The translations under genes were made by a program, and so were the position numbers. 64,000 bases of DNA from an uncultured Bacteroidota bacterium (GTDB lineage Bacteria; Bacteroidota; Bacteroidia; Flavobacteriales; Schleiferiaceae): the NCBI GenBank assembly GCA_913057235.1, contig CAJXNI010000015.1:1-64000 (forward strand), given 5' to 3'. This document shows positions 16,499-25,897 of this stretch, piece after piece (the first letter of the stretch is position 1; each line of letters starts with the position of its first letter). The notes under the pieces are model-generated. The model was not told the origin of the DNA, did no database searches, and was given only the letters and a program-made list of their open reading frames with translations.

Positions 16499-18961
16499 AT
16501 GGAAAAACAAGAAACACGAAGCAATTTTTCAGCGGGACAATCTGATGAAATAGATATCAAGGCATTAGTTCTTAAAATTCTTTCTTTTTGGCCCTTTATC
16601 ATTGCTTCTTGCCTGGTTGCGTTGATCATAGCCTTTATTATTAACCGCTATGCTGATAATACGTACAAGCTGTCAGCCACGGTTCACTTAAAGGAGAACG
16701 AAAACCCCTTGATGAGTGACAATATTTCTTTAGCCTTTAATTGGGGCGGGGCCAGTGATTTGGTGCAGAGCCATGTTGCCATACTGGAATCCTACACCCA
16801 TAATCACCGGGTAGCTAAAAAACTTAACTGGGAGGTTAGTTACTATGGTGAAGGAAGAATTAAGGAACAGGAACTATATGAAAAAAGCCCGTTTACTGTA
16901 GAGTACGACACCACACATCACCAACTTATTAGCGGACGCTTTCGCATTGACTTCACCAATGAAGGTTTCAGGCTAAGCCTGGATGGGGAACCCGAAGCTT
17001 TCCGAGTATATGACTATCAACTTGAAGAAGATGTTACCAATAAGGTGGAAATTAAAAATTTTGAATTCAGGGAGCAATATGCTTTTGACGAATGGATTAA
17101 AAACGACTTAGGACGTTTTAAAATCCTACTCAACACTGATGACTTACCCGAGGAAAATATAGGTTATCATTTTGAATTCAATACCATTATGTCTATCACC
17201 AAAGAACTGGTGGGCTCCATTGAAGTGTCTCCTCAAGATGATAATTCCTCATTGATTAATCTTAGTGCGGAAGGCCCCATAAAAGCCAAGATTGCCGATT
17301 TTCTAAACACAACCATTGAAGAATTAAGGTTTTATGAATTGGAGCAAAAGAACCAAATGGCGATAAACACTATCAATTTCATTGATGCCCAACTGGGAAG
17401 TATTATCGACACTTTAAAGGATGCTGAAAATGAATTAAAACAATTCAGATCTACCAACCAAGTAGTAGACTTCGGCTCTGAGGCACAGGAAGTGTACACG
17501 CAATACCTTGAATTAGAACAGCAGAAAGCACAGTTGGCATTACAGGGTCAGTATTTTGATTATTTGCAAAAATATGTCCGTAAAAACGATGACTTTTCCA
17601 CCATCATGGTTCCCTCAGTTGCAGGCATTGATGATCCAGTACTAATTGATTTGATTCAGCAAATCATCGCCAAAAGTGCTGAGCGCTCCAGGGCGAAGTA
17701 CACCTTGAAGCCAGACAATCCGCTCATTATTGAATTGGAAGATGAATTAAATGAAGTTCAGGCCAAGCTTAAAGAAAGTGTTAGTAATTTGATTGATCGG
17801 CATGACCTAAAGGTAAAGCAGGTGAATGATCAATTAGAAAAAATTACAGTCCGTTATGCTAATTTGCCCAAAACGGAGCAAACCCTCATTAACCTGCGCA
17901 GAAAATACGAGATGAGTAATCAGCAATACATCTATTTAGTTCAAAAAAGATCAGAGGCAGGCATTAGTAAAGCTGCAAATACGCCTGATACTCGAGTGAT
18001 AGATCCTGCAATAGATACAGGACAGCCCCCTATTGCTCCATCACCATCCCGCAATTATGCCATAGCACTGGCCTTAGGTTTTATAATACCCGTGGGCTAT
18101 GTTTTTTTAACCGATATTTTCGATAATAAAATAAGAACGTTTCAAAGCCTGGAGAGGATAACCAGTATCCCCATTTTAGGTGCAGTAGCCCATTCTAATA
18201 AAGGCACCAATTTGGTCGCTTATCAAAATCCTAAATCACCAATATCAGAGGGATTTAGAGCCATTAGAACCAATCTTCAATTCCTTTTTAAGGATAGAGA
18301 TGCTAAAACCAAAACTATTTTAATCACCTCCTCTGTTGGAGGCGAAGGCAAAACATTTTGCTCCATTAATCTGGCCTCTATAATTGCTATGGCTGGTGCT
18401 AAAACCGTTCTGGTGGGTGTTGATTTACGAAAGCCAAAAATTTTCAATGATTTTGGATTAACCAATGAAATTGGTTTGACCAGTCTTTTAGCCGGTGCTA
18501 AATCCTTCAACCAGATTATTCAGCCCTCAGGCTACGAGAATCTGGACATTATTTCAGCTGGGCCGATTCCTCCAAATCCCTCTGAACTGATTCTTAGCGA
18601 TCAATTTAAGGACTTAATAGAAAAGCTTAGGGATACCTATGAGTATGTCATTATGGATACACCTCCTGTTGGTCTTGTAGCTGATAGTCTACAGCTTATG
18701 AGATATGCTGACGTTAGTTTATACGTGGCTCGCCAGGATTACACAAAACGAGAAGCACTCCAATTCATCAATGACCAGTATGCCAATAAACGCGTACGAA
18801 ATCTCTCTATTCTATTTAATGATGTACAGGCTAAAAGAGGTTATGGATATGGATATGGATATGGATATGGATATGGATACGGTTATGGATACGGTTATGG
18901 GTATGGATACGGTTACTATGAGGATGACAAGGAGAATTCAAAAAAGCCGAAGAAGGCATAA
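16499..18961 (+). CDS. wzc: Tyrosine autokinase / polysaccharide co-polymerase Wzc with long YG tail
   Basis: Encodes 820 residues. A Wzz-type N-terminal domain lies between two membrane helices (about residues 33-52 and 519-540) with a long coiled coil in between. The BY-kinase domain shows the Walker A SVGGEGKTFCSIN, the A' strand VLVGVDLRKP and Walker B-like YVIMDTPP. The extreme C-terminus is a run of 12 YG dipeptides followed by YY and an acidic/basic end (EDDKENSKKPKKA): 14 closely spaced tyrosines, the autophosphorylation cluster. It controls chain length and export of an exopolysaccharide with the upstream Wza. Confidence 0.93.
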   Translation: MEKQETRSNFSAGQSDEIDIKALVLKILSFWPFIIASCLVALIIAFIINRYADNTYKLSATVHLKENENPLMSDNISLAFNWGGASDLVQSHVAILESYTHNHRVAKKLNWEVSYYGEGRIKEQELYEKSPFTVEYDTTHHQLISGRFRIDFTNEGFRLSLDGEPEAFRVYDYQLEEDVTNKVEIKNFEFREQYAFDEWIKNDLGRFKILLNTDDLPEENIGYHFEFNTIMSITKELVGSIEVSPQDDNSSLINLSAEGPIKAKIADFLNTTIEELRFYELEQKNQMAINTINFIDAQLGSIIDTLKDAENELKQFRSTNQVVDFGSEAQEVYTQYLELEQQKAQLALQGQYFDYLQKYVRKNDDFSTIMVPSVAGIDDPVLIDLIQQIIAKSAERSRAKYTLKPDNPLIIELEDELNEVQAKLKESVSNLIDRHDLKVKQVNDQLEKITVRYANLPKTEQTLINLRRKYEMSNQQYIYLVQKRSEAGISKAANTPDTRVIDPAIDTGQPPIAPSPSRNYAIALALGFIIPVGYVFLTDIFDNKIRTFQSLERITSIPILGAVAHSNKGTNLVAYQNPKSPISEGFRAIRTNLQFLFKDRDAKTKTILITSSVGGEGKTFCSINLASIIAMAGAKTVLVGVDLRKPKIFNDFGLTNEIGLTSLLAGAKSFNQIIQPSGYENLDIISAGPIPPNPSELILSDQFKDLIEKLRDTYEYVIMDTPPVGLVADSLQLMRYADVSLYVARQDYTKREALQFINDQYANKRVRNLSILFNDVQAKRGYGYGYGYGYGYGYGYGYGYGYGYGYYEDDKENSKKPKKA
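18842..18919 (+). repeat. Hexanucleotide repeat encoding the (YG) tail
   Basis: Six perfect TATGGA units are followed by a mix of TACGGT, TATGGA and TATGGG units, 12 in all, then TACTAT. Because each unit is two codons, slippage would lengthen or shorten the tyrosine tail without changing frame. Confidence 0.85.
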
Positions 18962-18985
18962 TTGCCTGGCAATGTAAAAAATATA

Positions 18986-19007
18986 AAGGGGAGCCGTGGC
19001 TCCCCTT
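18986..19007 (-). terminator. Terminator between convergent wzc and aminotransferase
   Basis: A perfect inverted repeat AAGGGGAGCC / GGCTCCCC TT with a two- to four-base loop. On the minus strand it is followed by TTTATATTTTTT, a good U-tract for the aminotransferase transcript; the plus-strand side is only weakly T-rich. Confidence 0.75.
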
Positions 19008-19037
19008 ACTAATCATCTAGTAATCAAATTATTGGCT

Positions 19038-20270
19038 TTAGAATTCTGAGGATAGTTGTTTCTTCTGCTGCCTCAATTTCATTTTAAATAACTCACTCAA
19101 AGCCTCAAAGATCCGGTCAAAATTATCATCAGTTAGATTGGATCCACTAGGTAGGCAAAGGCCATTTTCAAACAAGTAGTCAGAAACCCCGCGGCCGTAA
19201 TACTTAACTCCTTTAAATACCGGCTGTTGGTGCATCGGTTTCCATAAGGGCCTTGCTTCAATTTTATGTTTCAATAAGTGCTTTCTGATGTCTTCCCTAG
19301 ACAGTCCCATATTATTAGCGGGATCAACAAGAATGGCCGTAAGCCATCTATTTGAATGGCTATCGCTTTTCTCAATCTGGAAGCGTATATTCAAACCAAG
19401 GTTATTCCAATTTTCAAAAAACGTCACGTACCGTTGGAAGTTTGCCCTACGCTGCTTTACCCTCAAGTCCAATACGCGCATTTGTCCTCTACCAATGCCC
19501 GCCAACACATTGCTCATGCGGTAATTAAAGCCAATTTTGGAGTGTTCATAATGCGGGGCCTCATCACGAGCCTGAGTGGCTAAATGCAATGCCTCTTTTG
19601 CTTTTTCAGGCTTAGAGGTTACTAAAGCACCTCCGCCACTGGTAGTGATAATCTTGTTGCCATTGAAAGAATAGATACCATAGTCTCCCCAGCTTCCCGT
19701 TTTTTTACCCATAAATGTTGAGCCCAATGATTCAGCGGCATCTTCAACCACTATCATGTTGTACTTACTGGCGATGGCATTGATACGATCCATCTTGGCG
19801 GGCATTCCATAAAGGTGTACTGGAATTATCACTTTTGGGGTCAATCCTTCATCACTTGCCAGGGTATCTTCAATAGCCTGTTCTAACAAATCAGGATCCA
19901 TATTCCATGTATCAGGCTCACTATCAATAAAAACTGCATTAGAACCAGCGTAGAAAATAGGGTTAGCCGAACCACAAAAGGTGAAGCTTTGACAAAAAAC
20001 TACATCTTTAGGACCAATATCTTCCAGGGTTAGAGCCACGTGAATGGCTGAGGTGCCGGATGATAAGGCTACGGCATGCTTAACCCCATTGTAAGACTCA
20101 AGATCACGTTCAAATTCGTTGACATGTGGTCCTAAAGGTGCAATCCAATTGGATTCAAATGCTTGTAAAACAAAATTTTCCTCCTGCTGCCCCATATGGG
20201 GTGGACTTAACCAAATTTTTTCTGCTTCCTCCAAGAACGGCAAGTTTATAATGTCAAATATAGTGCGCAA
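19038..20270 (-). CDS. DegT/DnrJ/EryC1-type sugar aminotransferase
   Basis: Encodes 410 residues of a PLP-dependent aminotransferase acting on 3- or 4-keto nucleotide sugars. Family landmarks: LSSGTSAIHVAL near the start, VVEDAAESLGST, and the PLP lysine in YSFNGNKIITTSGGG. IPVHLYG is also present. With the dehydratase at 13.6-15.5 kb it could make an amino sugar such as a bacillosamine-like unit, an inference from co-location around wza-wzc. It is transcribed toward wzc and ends at a shared terminator. Sugar position and product cannot be told from sequence. Confidence 0.9.
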   Translation of the reverse strand: MRTIFDIINLPFLEEAEKIWLSPPHMGQQEENFVLQAFESNWIAPLGPHVNEFERDLESYNGVKHAVALSSGTSAIHVALTLEDIGPKDVVFCQSFTFCGSANPIFYAGSNAVFIDSEPDTWNMDPDLLEQAIEDTLASDEGLTPKVIIPVHLYGMPAKMDRINAIASKYNMIVVEDAAESLGSTFMGKKTGSWGDYGIYSFNGNKIITTSGGGALVTSKPEKAKEALHLATQARDEAPHYEHSKIGFNYRMSNVLAGIGRGQMRVLDLRVKQRRANFQRYVTFFENWNNLGLNIRFQIEKSDSHSNRWLTAILVDPANNMGLSREDIRKHLLKHKIEARPLWKPMHQQPVFKGVKYYGRGVSDYLFENGLCLPSGSNLTDDNFDRIFEALSELFKMKLRQQKKQLSSEF

Positions 20271-20368
20271 TTAGATGTAAACAATGACAAACTACTTTGA
20301 ATCCGTAAGCGCTAAAATAAAAAGACACTCCTTCAATATTATACAATTACATTCTGAAAAAAACATAC

Positions 20369-21199
20369 CTAAAACAAATAAGGTTTTTGCAAAATCAGTA
20401 TATCCTGAAAGTTTTTAGTATCTCGCAGACCATCCCACTTCCCTTTAAAATTAAGCTTTACTTCAAATCCGCAACGCTGGCAAACCTTTAAGAGAAAAAT
20501 CTCTTCAAAAGCTACATTGGCAGCCTTCACCTTACTGGACATTAGGGCATAATTGCCACGGTGGTGAGGAAACTTAAAGAAGGCTTTTTCTACATTATAA
20601 GACCTCTCTTTATTTAAAAGAAAAAAGGTGGCATACAAATACCCTCCCGGATTGAGAGTTCTAAAGGCTTCTTTTAGGTAGTTTAAGGTTTCTCCCTCTT
20701 GTAAGTGGGTAAAAAGCGAATTGGCTACAGCAAAATCGAAATGATTATCGGGGTAAGGAAAAACAAAGCTTTCCGCATTTGCCCCTGCGGCTGTATAAAG
20801 GTCATTAACCAAGGAAACATGGGTGAATTTAAAGTTGCTGTATCTTACGCTTATATGTCGTGTACAAAATTTAACGCCCTTGGCAACTACATCAAAACCT
20901 TCATAGCAACCATTTTCAGATAAATAAGCTGTAAGCGGATAAGCAACGCGTCCCATGCCGGAGCCAATATCTAAGACCTTTGAATCCGGACTTATTAATC
21001 CTTCTTTCTTAGCGAGACTTAAAACCTCTTTTCCTTCTTTAATAAAATCTCCGCGGCCTGTAAAAATATCACCCTTCCGGGGAAGCATCAATCCATTGAA
21101 ATACTCCGTCTTTTCCCAAGTAAAAAATCCGGCCAGTTTCCTGGCCGGATATCTTAAATTAATTGGTAAAGAGTAGTATAAACTGCGCAAAAAACCCAT
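20369..21199 (-). CDS. Class I SAM-dependent methyltransferase
   Basis: Encodes 276 residues. Motif I is VLDIGSGMGRVAYPL, followed by acidic GYEGFDV-like strand, and later FDFAVANSLFTHL and NPGGYLYATFFLL, the typical Rossmann methyltransferase series. The N-terminus (YSLPINLRYPARKL) is basic. Its ATG overlaps the stop of the upstream DUF3467 gene by one base, so both are probably co-transcribed. Nearby genes are for polysaccharide; a sugar-modifying role is possible but not shown. Confidence 0.85.
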   Translation of the reverse strand: MGFLRSLYYSLPINLRYPARKLAGFFTWEKTEYFNGLMLPRKGDIFTGRGDFIKEGKEVLSLAKKEGLISPDSKVLDIGSGMGRVAYPLTAYLSENGCYEGFDVVAKGVKFCTRHISVRYSNFKFTHVSLVNDLYTAAGANAESFVFPYPDNHFDFAVANSLFTHLQEGETLNYLKEAFRTLNPGGYLYATFFLLNKERSYNVEKAFFKFPHHRGNYALMSSKVKAANVAFEEIFLLKVCQRCGFEVKLNFKGKWDGLRDTKNFQDILILQKPYLF

Positions 21200-21543
21200 T
21201 ATGCCTGGCCCTTAGGACCTCCAAAATTTAGGGGCATTTGCTTTTGCTCTACATCTCTTATCTCTCCATGCAGCTGTTCAAAACGACTCACGTTGTCTGC
21301 TAATGCTCTTAATACACGTTTAGCGTGCTGGGGCGTTAAAACAATTCTAGATTTAACCTTAGCCTTGGGAACGCCCGGCATAACCTTTATGAAATCAAGT
21401 ACAAATTCACTAGGCGAGTGATTAATGATGGCCAGGTTGGAATAAATGCCTTCCGCAATTTCTTCACTTAGCTCCACATTAATCTGCCCGTCTTGTCCTT
21501 GTAGATTGGCACTTTCGTTTTGATTTCCTTTTTGCTCTGCCAT
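21199..21543 (-). CDS. DUF3467 domain protein
   Basis: A 114-residue cytosolic protein. After a Gln/Asn-rich start comes the conserved core INVELSEEIAEGIYSNL, SPSEFVLDFIKVMPG, and KSRIVLTPQHAKRVLRAL, which defines DUF3467, a small family often found next to rpoC in Bacteroidota. It begins 3 bases after rpoC ends and is likely the tail of the rpoBC transcript. Function unknown. Confidence 0.88.
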   Translation of the reverse strand: MAEQKGNQNESANLQGQDGQINVELSEEIAEGIYSNLAIINHSPSEFVLDFIKVMPGVPKAKVKSRIVLTPQHAKRVLRALADNVSRFEQLHGEIRDVEQKQMPLNFGGPKGQA

Positions 21544-21546
21544 AAA

Positions 21547-24500
21547 CTAGCTTTCAACAGTTTCTTGCTCATCTTGAATCTCTACAGATTGAGAACTTTT
21601 GAGCTTTTCATATTCGGCCTTTGAGCCCACAATAATATTATCATAGGACTTCATACCGGTACCTGCTGGTATTTTATGCCCCACAATTACATTCTCCTTA
21701 AGACCTTCAAGTGTATCGCGCTTGCCGTTTACAGCTGCTTCATTAAGTACCTTGGTAGTTTCCTGGAAGGAAGCTGCCGAAATAAAGGACTTAGTTTGTA
21801 ATGAAGCTCTGGTAATACCTTGAAGCATTGGCCTAGCTGTGGCGGGCTGTGCATCTCGGGCTTGAACCAAGTTTTTATCTGCTCTGCGTAGTAAAGAGTT
21901 TTCATCTCTCAATCTGCGCGCTGTGATAATTTGGCCGGGTTTCAGCTCTTCTGAGTCGCCAGCATCTTCCACTACCTTCTTGTCAAAAATCCAATCGTTC
22001 TGTTCAATGAAGTCATTTTTGTGCACCAAATTGCGCTCTAAGAAAGTTGTATCGCCTGGATCCTGAATTTCAACTTTACGCATCATTTGACGTACAATTA
22101 CTTCAAAGTGCTTGTCGTTGATTTTTACGCCCTGCAAACGATATACCTCCTGTACTTCATTTACCAAATACTCCTGTACGGCATTTGGGCCCTGGATAGA
22201 AAGGATATCAGCTGGAGTGATGGCTCCTTCAGAAAGTGGCATACCTGCTCTTACAAAATCGTTCTCTTGAACTAGAATTTGCTTGCTTAAATTGATTAGA
22301 TATTTCTTCTTCTCACCGGTGCGGCTTTCTACAATTATTTCGCGGTTACCACGCTTAATTTTACCGTATGAAACCACGCCATCAATTTCTGAAACCACCG
22401 CAGGGTTAGACGGGTTACGCGCCTCAAAAAGCTCTGTTACCCGTGGTAAACCGCCGGTAATATCGCCCGCTTTAGAAGATTTTCTAGGAATTTTAACCAG
22501 CGTTTTACCGGCTTTTATTTCATCACCTTCTTCTACGATAATATGGGCTCCAACTGGCAAGTTGTAGTGCTTGAGTTCTTCACCCTCATCATTTACTATG
22601 GAGATGGTTGGAATGAGCTTTTTATTTCTGTTTTCAGAAATAACTTTTTCCATAAAGCCAGTTTGCTCGTCAATCTCTACTCTAAAGGTAACCCCTTGCT
22701 CAATATCCGAGAACTGGATTTTACCAGCAGTTTCTGAAATAATAACTGCGTTGTAAGGATCCCATTCGCAAATTACATCACCCTTCTTAACCTTGTCTCC
22801 ATCTTTCTTTTTCATGATGGAGCCGTAAGGAATATTGTTGGTAGCCAGGTTAATATTCGTTTTGGTGTCTACTAAGCGCATTTCAGCTGTGCGGCCAATA
22901 ACCACTTCCACCTGATTGCCTTCAGCATCTTCGCCATCTACGGTGCGTAGTTCATCAAAAACCACTTTACCATCAAATTTGGCCGTTATGCTAGACTCCT
23001 CAGAAATGTTACCTGCGGTACCCCCTACGTGGAAAGTACGTAAGGTTAGCTGTGTTCCAGGTTCTCCAATGGATTGTGCCGCAATTACACCCACGGCTTC
23101 ACCACGCTGTACTTCTTTACCAGTAGCGAGGTTTCGGCCGTAGCATTTGGAGCAAATCCCGCGCTTGCTCTCGCAAGTTAGGGCTGAACGCACCTCAACC
23201 ATCTGCAAGGCAGATTCTTCAATCTTACGGGCAATAGGCTCTTCAATAAGCTCGCCCGACTCTACGTAGGTTTCTCCAGAAACGGGATCTACAACATCGT
23301 GCAAAGATACCCGGCCTAGAATACGATCATACAGTGGTTCTACTACCTCTTCGTTTTTCTTAAGAGCAGTAACTTCTAGGCCTCTTAGCGTGCCGCAATC
23401 TTCTTCATTGATGATTACGTCTTGGGCCACATCCACCAATCTACGCGTTAAGTAACCCGCATCAGCCGTTTTAAGAGCCGTATCCGCCAATCCTTTACGA
23501 GCACCGTGGGTGGAAATAAAGTACTCTAGAATGGATAAGCCTTCCTTAAAGTTTGAAATAATTGGGTTCTCAATAATTTCACCGCCCCCTGAGCCAGATT
23601 TCTGAGGCTTGGCCATCAAGCCCCGCATACCTGAGAGCTGACGAATCTGCTCTTTTGAACCCCGTGCACCGGAATCCAACATCATAAAGATAGGGTTAAA
23701 TCCTTGGCGATCAGTGGTAAGGTGGTGCATGGCACGCTCCGTAAGACGGGCGTTGGTATTGGTCCACACATCAATTACTTGGTTGTATCGTTCATTGTTG
23801 GTAATAAGACCCATATTATAGCTGGAAAGGATGCTTTCAATTTGCTTTTCAGCATCTTCAACCAGGGTTTCTTTCTCCTGAGGAATAATAATATCACCAA
23901 GTGAGAAGGATAAACCTCCGCGGAAAGCGGTCATGAACCCTAAAGATTTGATCTCGTCTAAGAAATGTGCTGTGGTAGGAACATCTGTTTTCTTGAGAAT
24001 ATCTGAGATAATCTCTCTTAGGGCTTTTTTGGTAAGCACTTGGTTGATGTAACCTACGTTAGAAGGAACTGCCTTATTGAAAAGAATTCTTCCTAAAGTA
24101 GTTTCAATAACTTTAGTTACCAACTGGCCTTCTTCTTCAACCTTAGCACGAACTTTCACCTTGGCGTTAAGCTCAACGCGTTGCTCATTAAAAGCTATTT
24201 CTGCTTCCTCGGCTGAGTAGAAGGTTAAGCCCTCACCCTTAACGGTTACCGTTTCATCAGTAACCTTCATTTTGGTCATGTAATACAGACCCAAAACCAT
24301 GTCTTGAGAAGGTACGGTAATAGGTGAACCGTTGGCCGGATTAAGGATATTATGCGAAGCCAACATGAGAATCTGCGCCTCTAAAATAGCTGCCGATCCT
24401 AAAGGTAAATGCACCGCCATTTGGTCCCCGTCAAAATCTGCGTTAAACGCAGTACAAGCCAGTGGGTGTAACTGAATAGCTTTACCCTCAATTAGCTTAG

Positions 24501-25872
24501 GCTGAAAAGCCTGAATACCTAAACGGTGAAGCGTTGGAGCACGGTTAAGTAAAACCGGATGACTCTTCATCACGTTTTCTAAAATATCCCAAACTACCGG
24601 CTCGCGCTTATCAATAATTTTCTTGGCGGATTTTACAGTCTTAACAATACCTCTTTCAATAAGCTTACGCACAATGAAAGGCTTGTAAAGCTCAGCCGCC
24701 ATATTTTTAGGCAGCCCGCATTCATGCAATTTCATCTCGGGTCCAACCACGATTACGGAACGTGCTGAGTAATCTACCCTTTTACCTAAGAGGTTTTGAC
24801 GGAAACGACCTTGCTTGCCTTTTAGTGAATCTGAAAGCGATTTCAAGGCGCGGTTGCTATCGGTTTTAACCGCACTAGACTTACGGGTATTGTCAAAGAG
24901 AGAATCTACCGCCTCTTGTAACATCCGTTTCTCATTACGCAAAATCACCTCAGGAGCTTTAATCTCCATCAATCGCTTTAAGCGATTATTACGGATAATT
25001 ACTCTACGGTATAAGTCATTCAAATCTGAAGTAGCAAATCGGCCACCATCTAGAGGCACCAAGGGTCTTAGCTCTGGTGGAATAATGGGCACCACCTTCA
25101 CAATCATCCACTCTGGACGGTTTTCTATGCGGGTACTGGCATCGCGGAAAGCTTCTACTACCTGCAAGCGCTTTAAAGCTTCTTGCTTACGCTGCTGAGA
25201 AGTTTCCGTATTGGCCTTGTGTCTAAGATCATACGAAAGTTGATCCAAGTCTAAGCGTGAAAGCAAGGCGATAAGCGCCTCAGCCCCCATTTTTGCAATA
25301 AACTTGTTGGGGTCGCTATCGTCTAAGTATTGGTTTTCAACAGGCAAGCGGTCGTAGATTTCTAAATACTCTTCTTCCGTTAAGTACTCCATGTATTGCA
25401 ATGGCGTGCCATCGGGCTTGGTGGCTTCTCCTGCTTGAATTACCACGTAACGTTCGTAGTAAATAATCATGTCTAATTTCTTAGACGGAAGGCCCAGCAG
25501 ATAACCAATCTTATTAGGAAGCGATTTAAAGTACCAAATGTGTGCAACAGGTACCACCAAATTAATGTGGCCCACACGCTCTCTACGTACTTTTTTCTCG
25601 GTTACCTCTACTCCACAACGGTCACAAACAATGCCTTTGTAGCGAATACGCTTATACTTACCGCAGGCACACTCATAGTCTTTTACAGGACCAAAGATGC
25701 GCTCACAAAACAGACCATCACGTTCTGGTTTATGGGTACGGTAGTTAATTGTTTCAGGTTTTAGCACCTCTCCGTGGGAGCGCTCTAACAAGAACTCTGG
25801 TGATGCAAGGCTAATGGTAATGCTGCTAAAATTACTGCTAAAGCCGTTTTTATCGTTTTTCCTTAAAGCCAT
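21547..25872 (-). CDS. rpoC: RNA polymerase subunit beta'
   Basis: Encodes 1441 residues. The N-terminal zinc site ([19 protein letters not shown]), the clamp, and the catalytic NADFDGD Mg-binding motif are intact, as are the second zinc site ([13 protein letters not shown]) and the trigger-loop region. Length fits the Bacteroidota form. The C-terminus ends in an acidic tail ([11 protein letters not shown]). Starts 25 bases after rpoB, clearly co-transcribed. No irregularity seen. Confidence 0.99.
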   Translation of the reverse strand: MALRKNDKNGFSSNFSSITISLASPEFLLERSHGEVLKPETINYRTHKPERDGLFCERIFGPVKDYECACGKYKRIRYKGIVCDRCGVEVTEKKVRRERVGHINLVVPVAHIWYFKSLPNKIGYLLGLPSKKLDMIIYYERYVVIQAGEATKPDGTPLQYMEYLTEEEYLEIYDRLPVENQYLDDSDPNKFIAKMGAEALIALLSRLDLDQLSYDLRHKANTETSQQRKQEALKRLQVVEAFRDASTRIENRPEWMIVKVVPIIPPELRPLVPLDGGRFATSDLNDLYRRVIIRNNRLKRLMEIKAPEVILRNEKRMLQEAVDSLFDNTRKSSAVKTDSNRALKSLSDSLKGKQGRFRQNLLGKRVDYSARSVIVVGPEMKLHECGLPKNMAAELYKPFIVRKLIERGIVKTVKSAKKIIDKREPVVWDILENVMKSHPVLLNRAPTLHRLGIQAFQPKLIEGKAIQLHPLACTAFNADFDGDQMAVHLPLGSAAILEAQILMLASHNILNPANGSPITVPSQDMVLGLYYMTKMKVTDETVTVKGEGLTFYSAEEAEIAFNEQRVELNAKVKVRAKVEEEGQLVTKVIETTLGRILFNKAVPSNVGYINQVLTKKALREIISDILKKTDVPTTAHFLDEIKSLGFMTAFRGGLSFSLGDIIIPQEKETLVEDAEKQIESILSSYNMGLITNNERYNQVIDVWTNTNARLTERAMHHLTTDRQGFNPIFMMLDSGARGSKEQIRQLSGMRGLMAKPQKSGSGGGEIIENPIISNFKEGLSILEYFISTHGARKGLADTALKTADAGYLTRRLVDVAQDVIINEEDCGTLRGLEVTALKKNEEVVEPLYDRILGRVSLHDVVDPVSGETYVESGELIEEPIARKIEESALQMVEVRSALTCESKRGICSKCYGRNLATGKEVQRGEAVGVIAAQSIGEPGTQLTLRTFHVGGTAGNISEESSITAKFDGKVVFDELRTVDGEDAEGNQVEVVIGRTAEMRLVDTKTNINLATNNIPYGSIMKKKDGDKVKKGDVICEWDPYNAVIISETAGKIQFSDIEQGVTFRVEIDEQTGFMEKVISENRNKKLIPTISIVNDEGEELKHYNLPVGAHIIVEEGDEIKAGKTLVKIPRKSSKAGDITGGLPRVTELFEARNPSNPAVVSEIDGVVSYGKIKRGNREIIVESRTGEKKKYLINLSKQILVQENDFVRAGMPLSEGAITPADILSIQGPNAVQEYLVNEVQEVYRLQGVKINDKHFEVIVRQMMRKVEIQDPGDTTFLERNLVHKNDFIEQNDWIFDKKVVEDAGDSEELKPGQIITARRLRDENSLLRRADKNLVQARDAQPATARPMLQGITRASLQTKSFISAASFQETTKVLNEAAVNGKRDTLEGLKENVIVGHKIPAGTGMKSYDNIIVGSKAEYEKLKSSQSVEIQDEQETVES

Positions 25873-25897
25873 ATTCGGAAATTTATTCTAAAAGTTA

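Noticed and set aside
23704-25198. Several plus-strand open frames antisense to rpoC and rpoB
   Set aside because: They are shadows of highly conserved genes with strong codon bias; no independent support.
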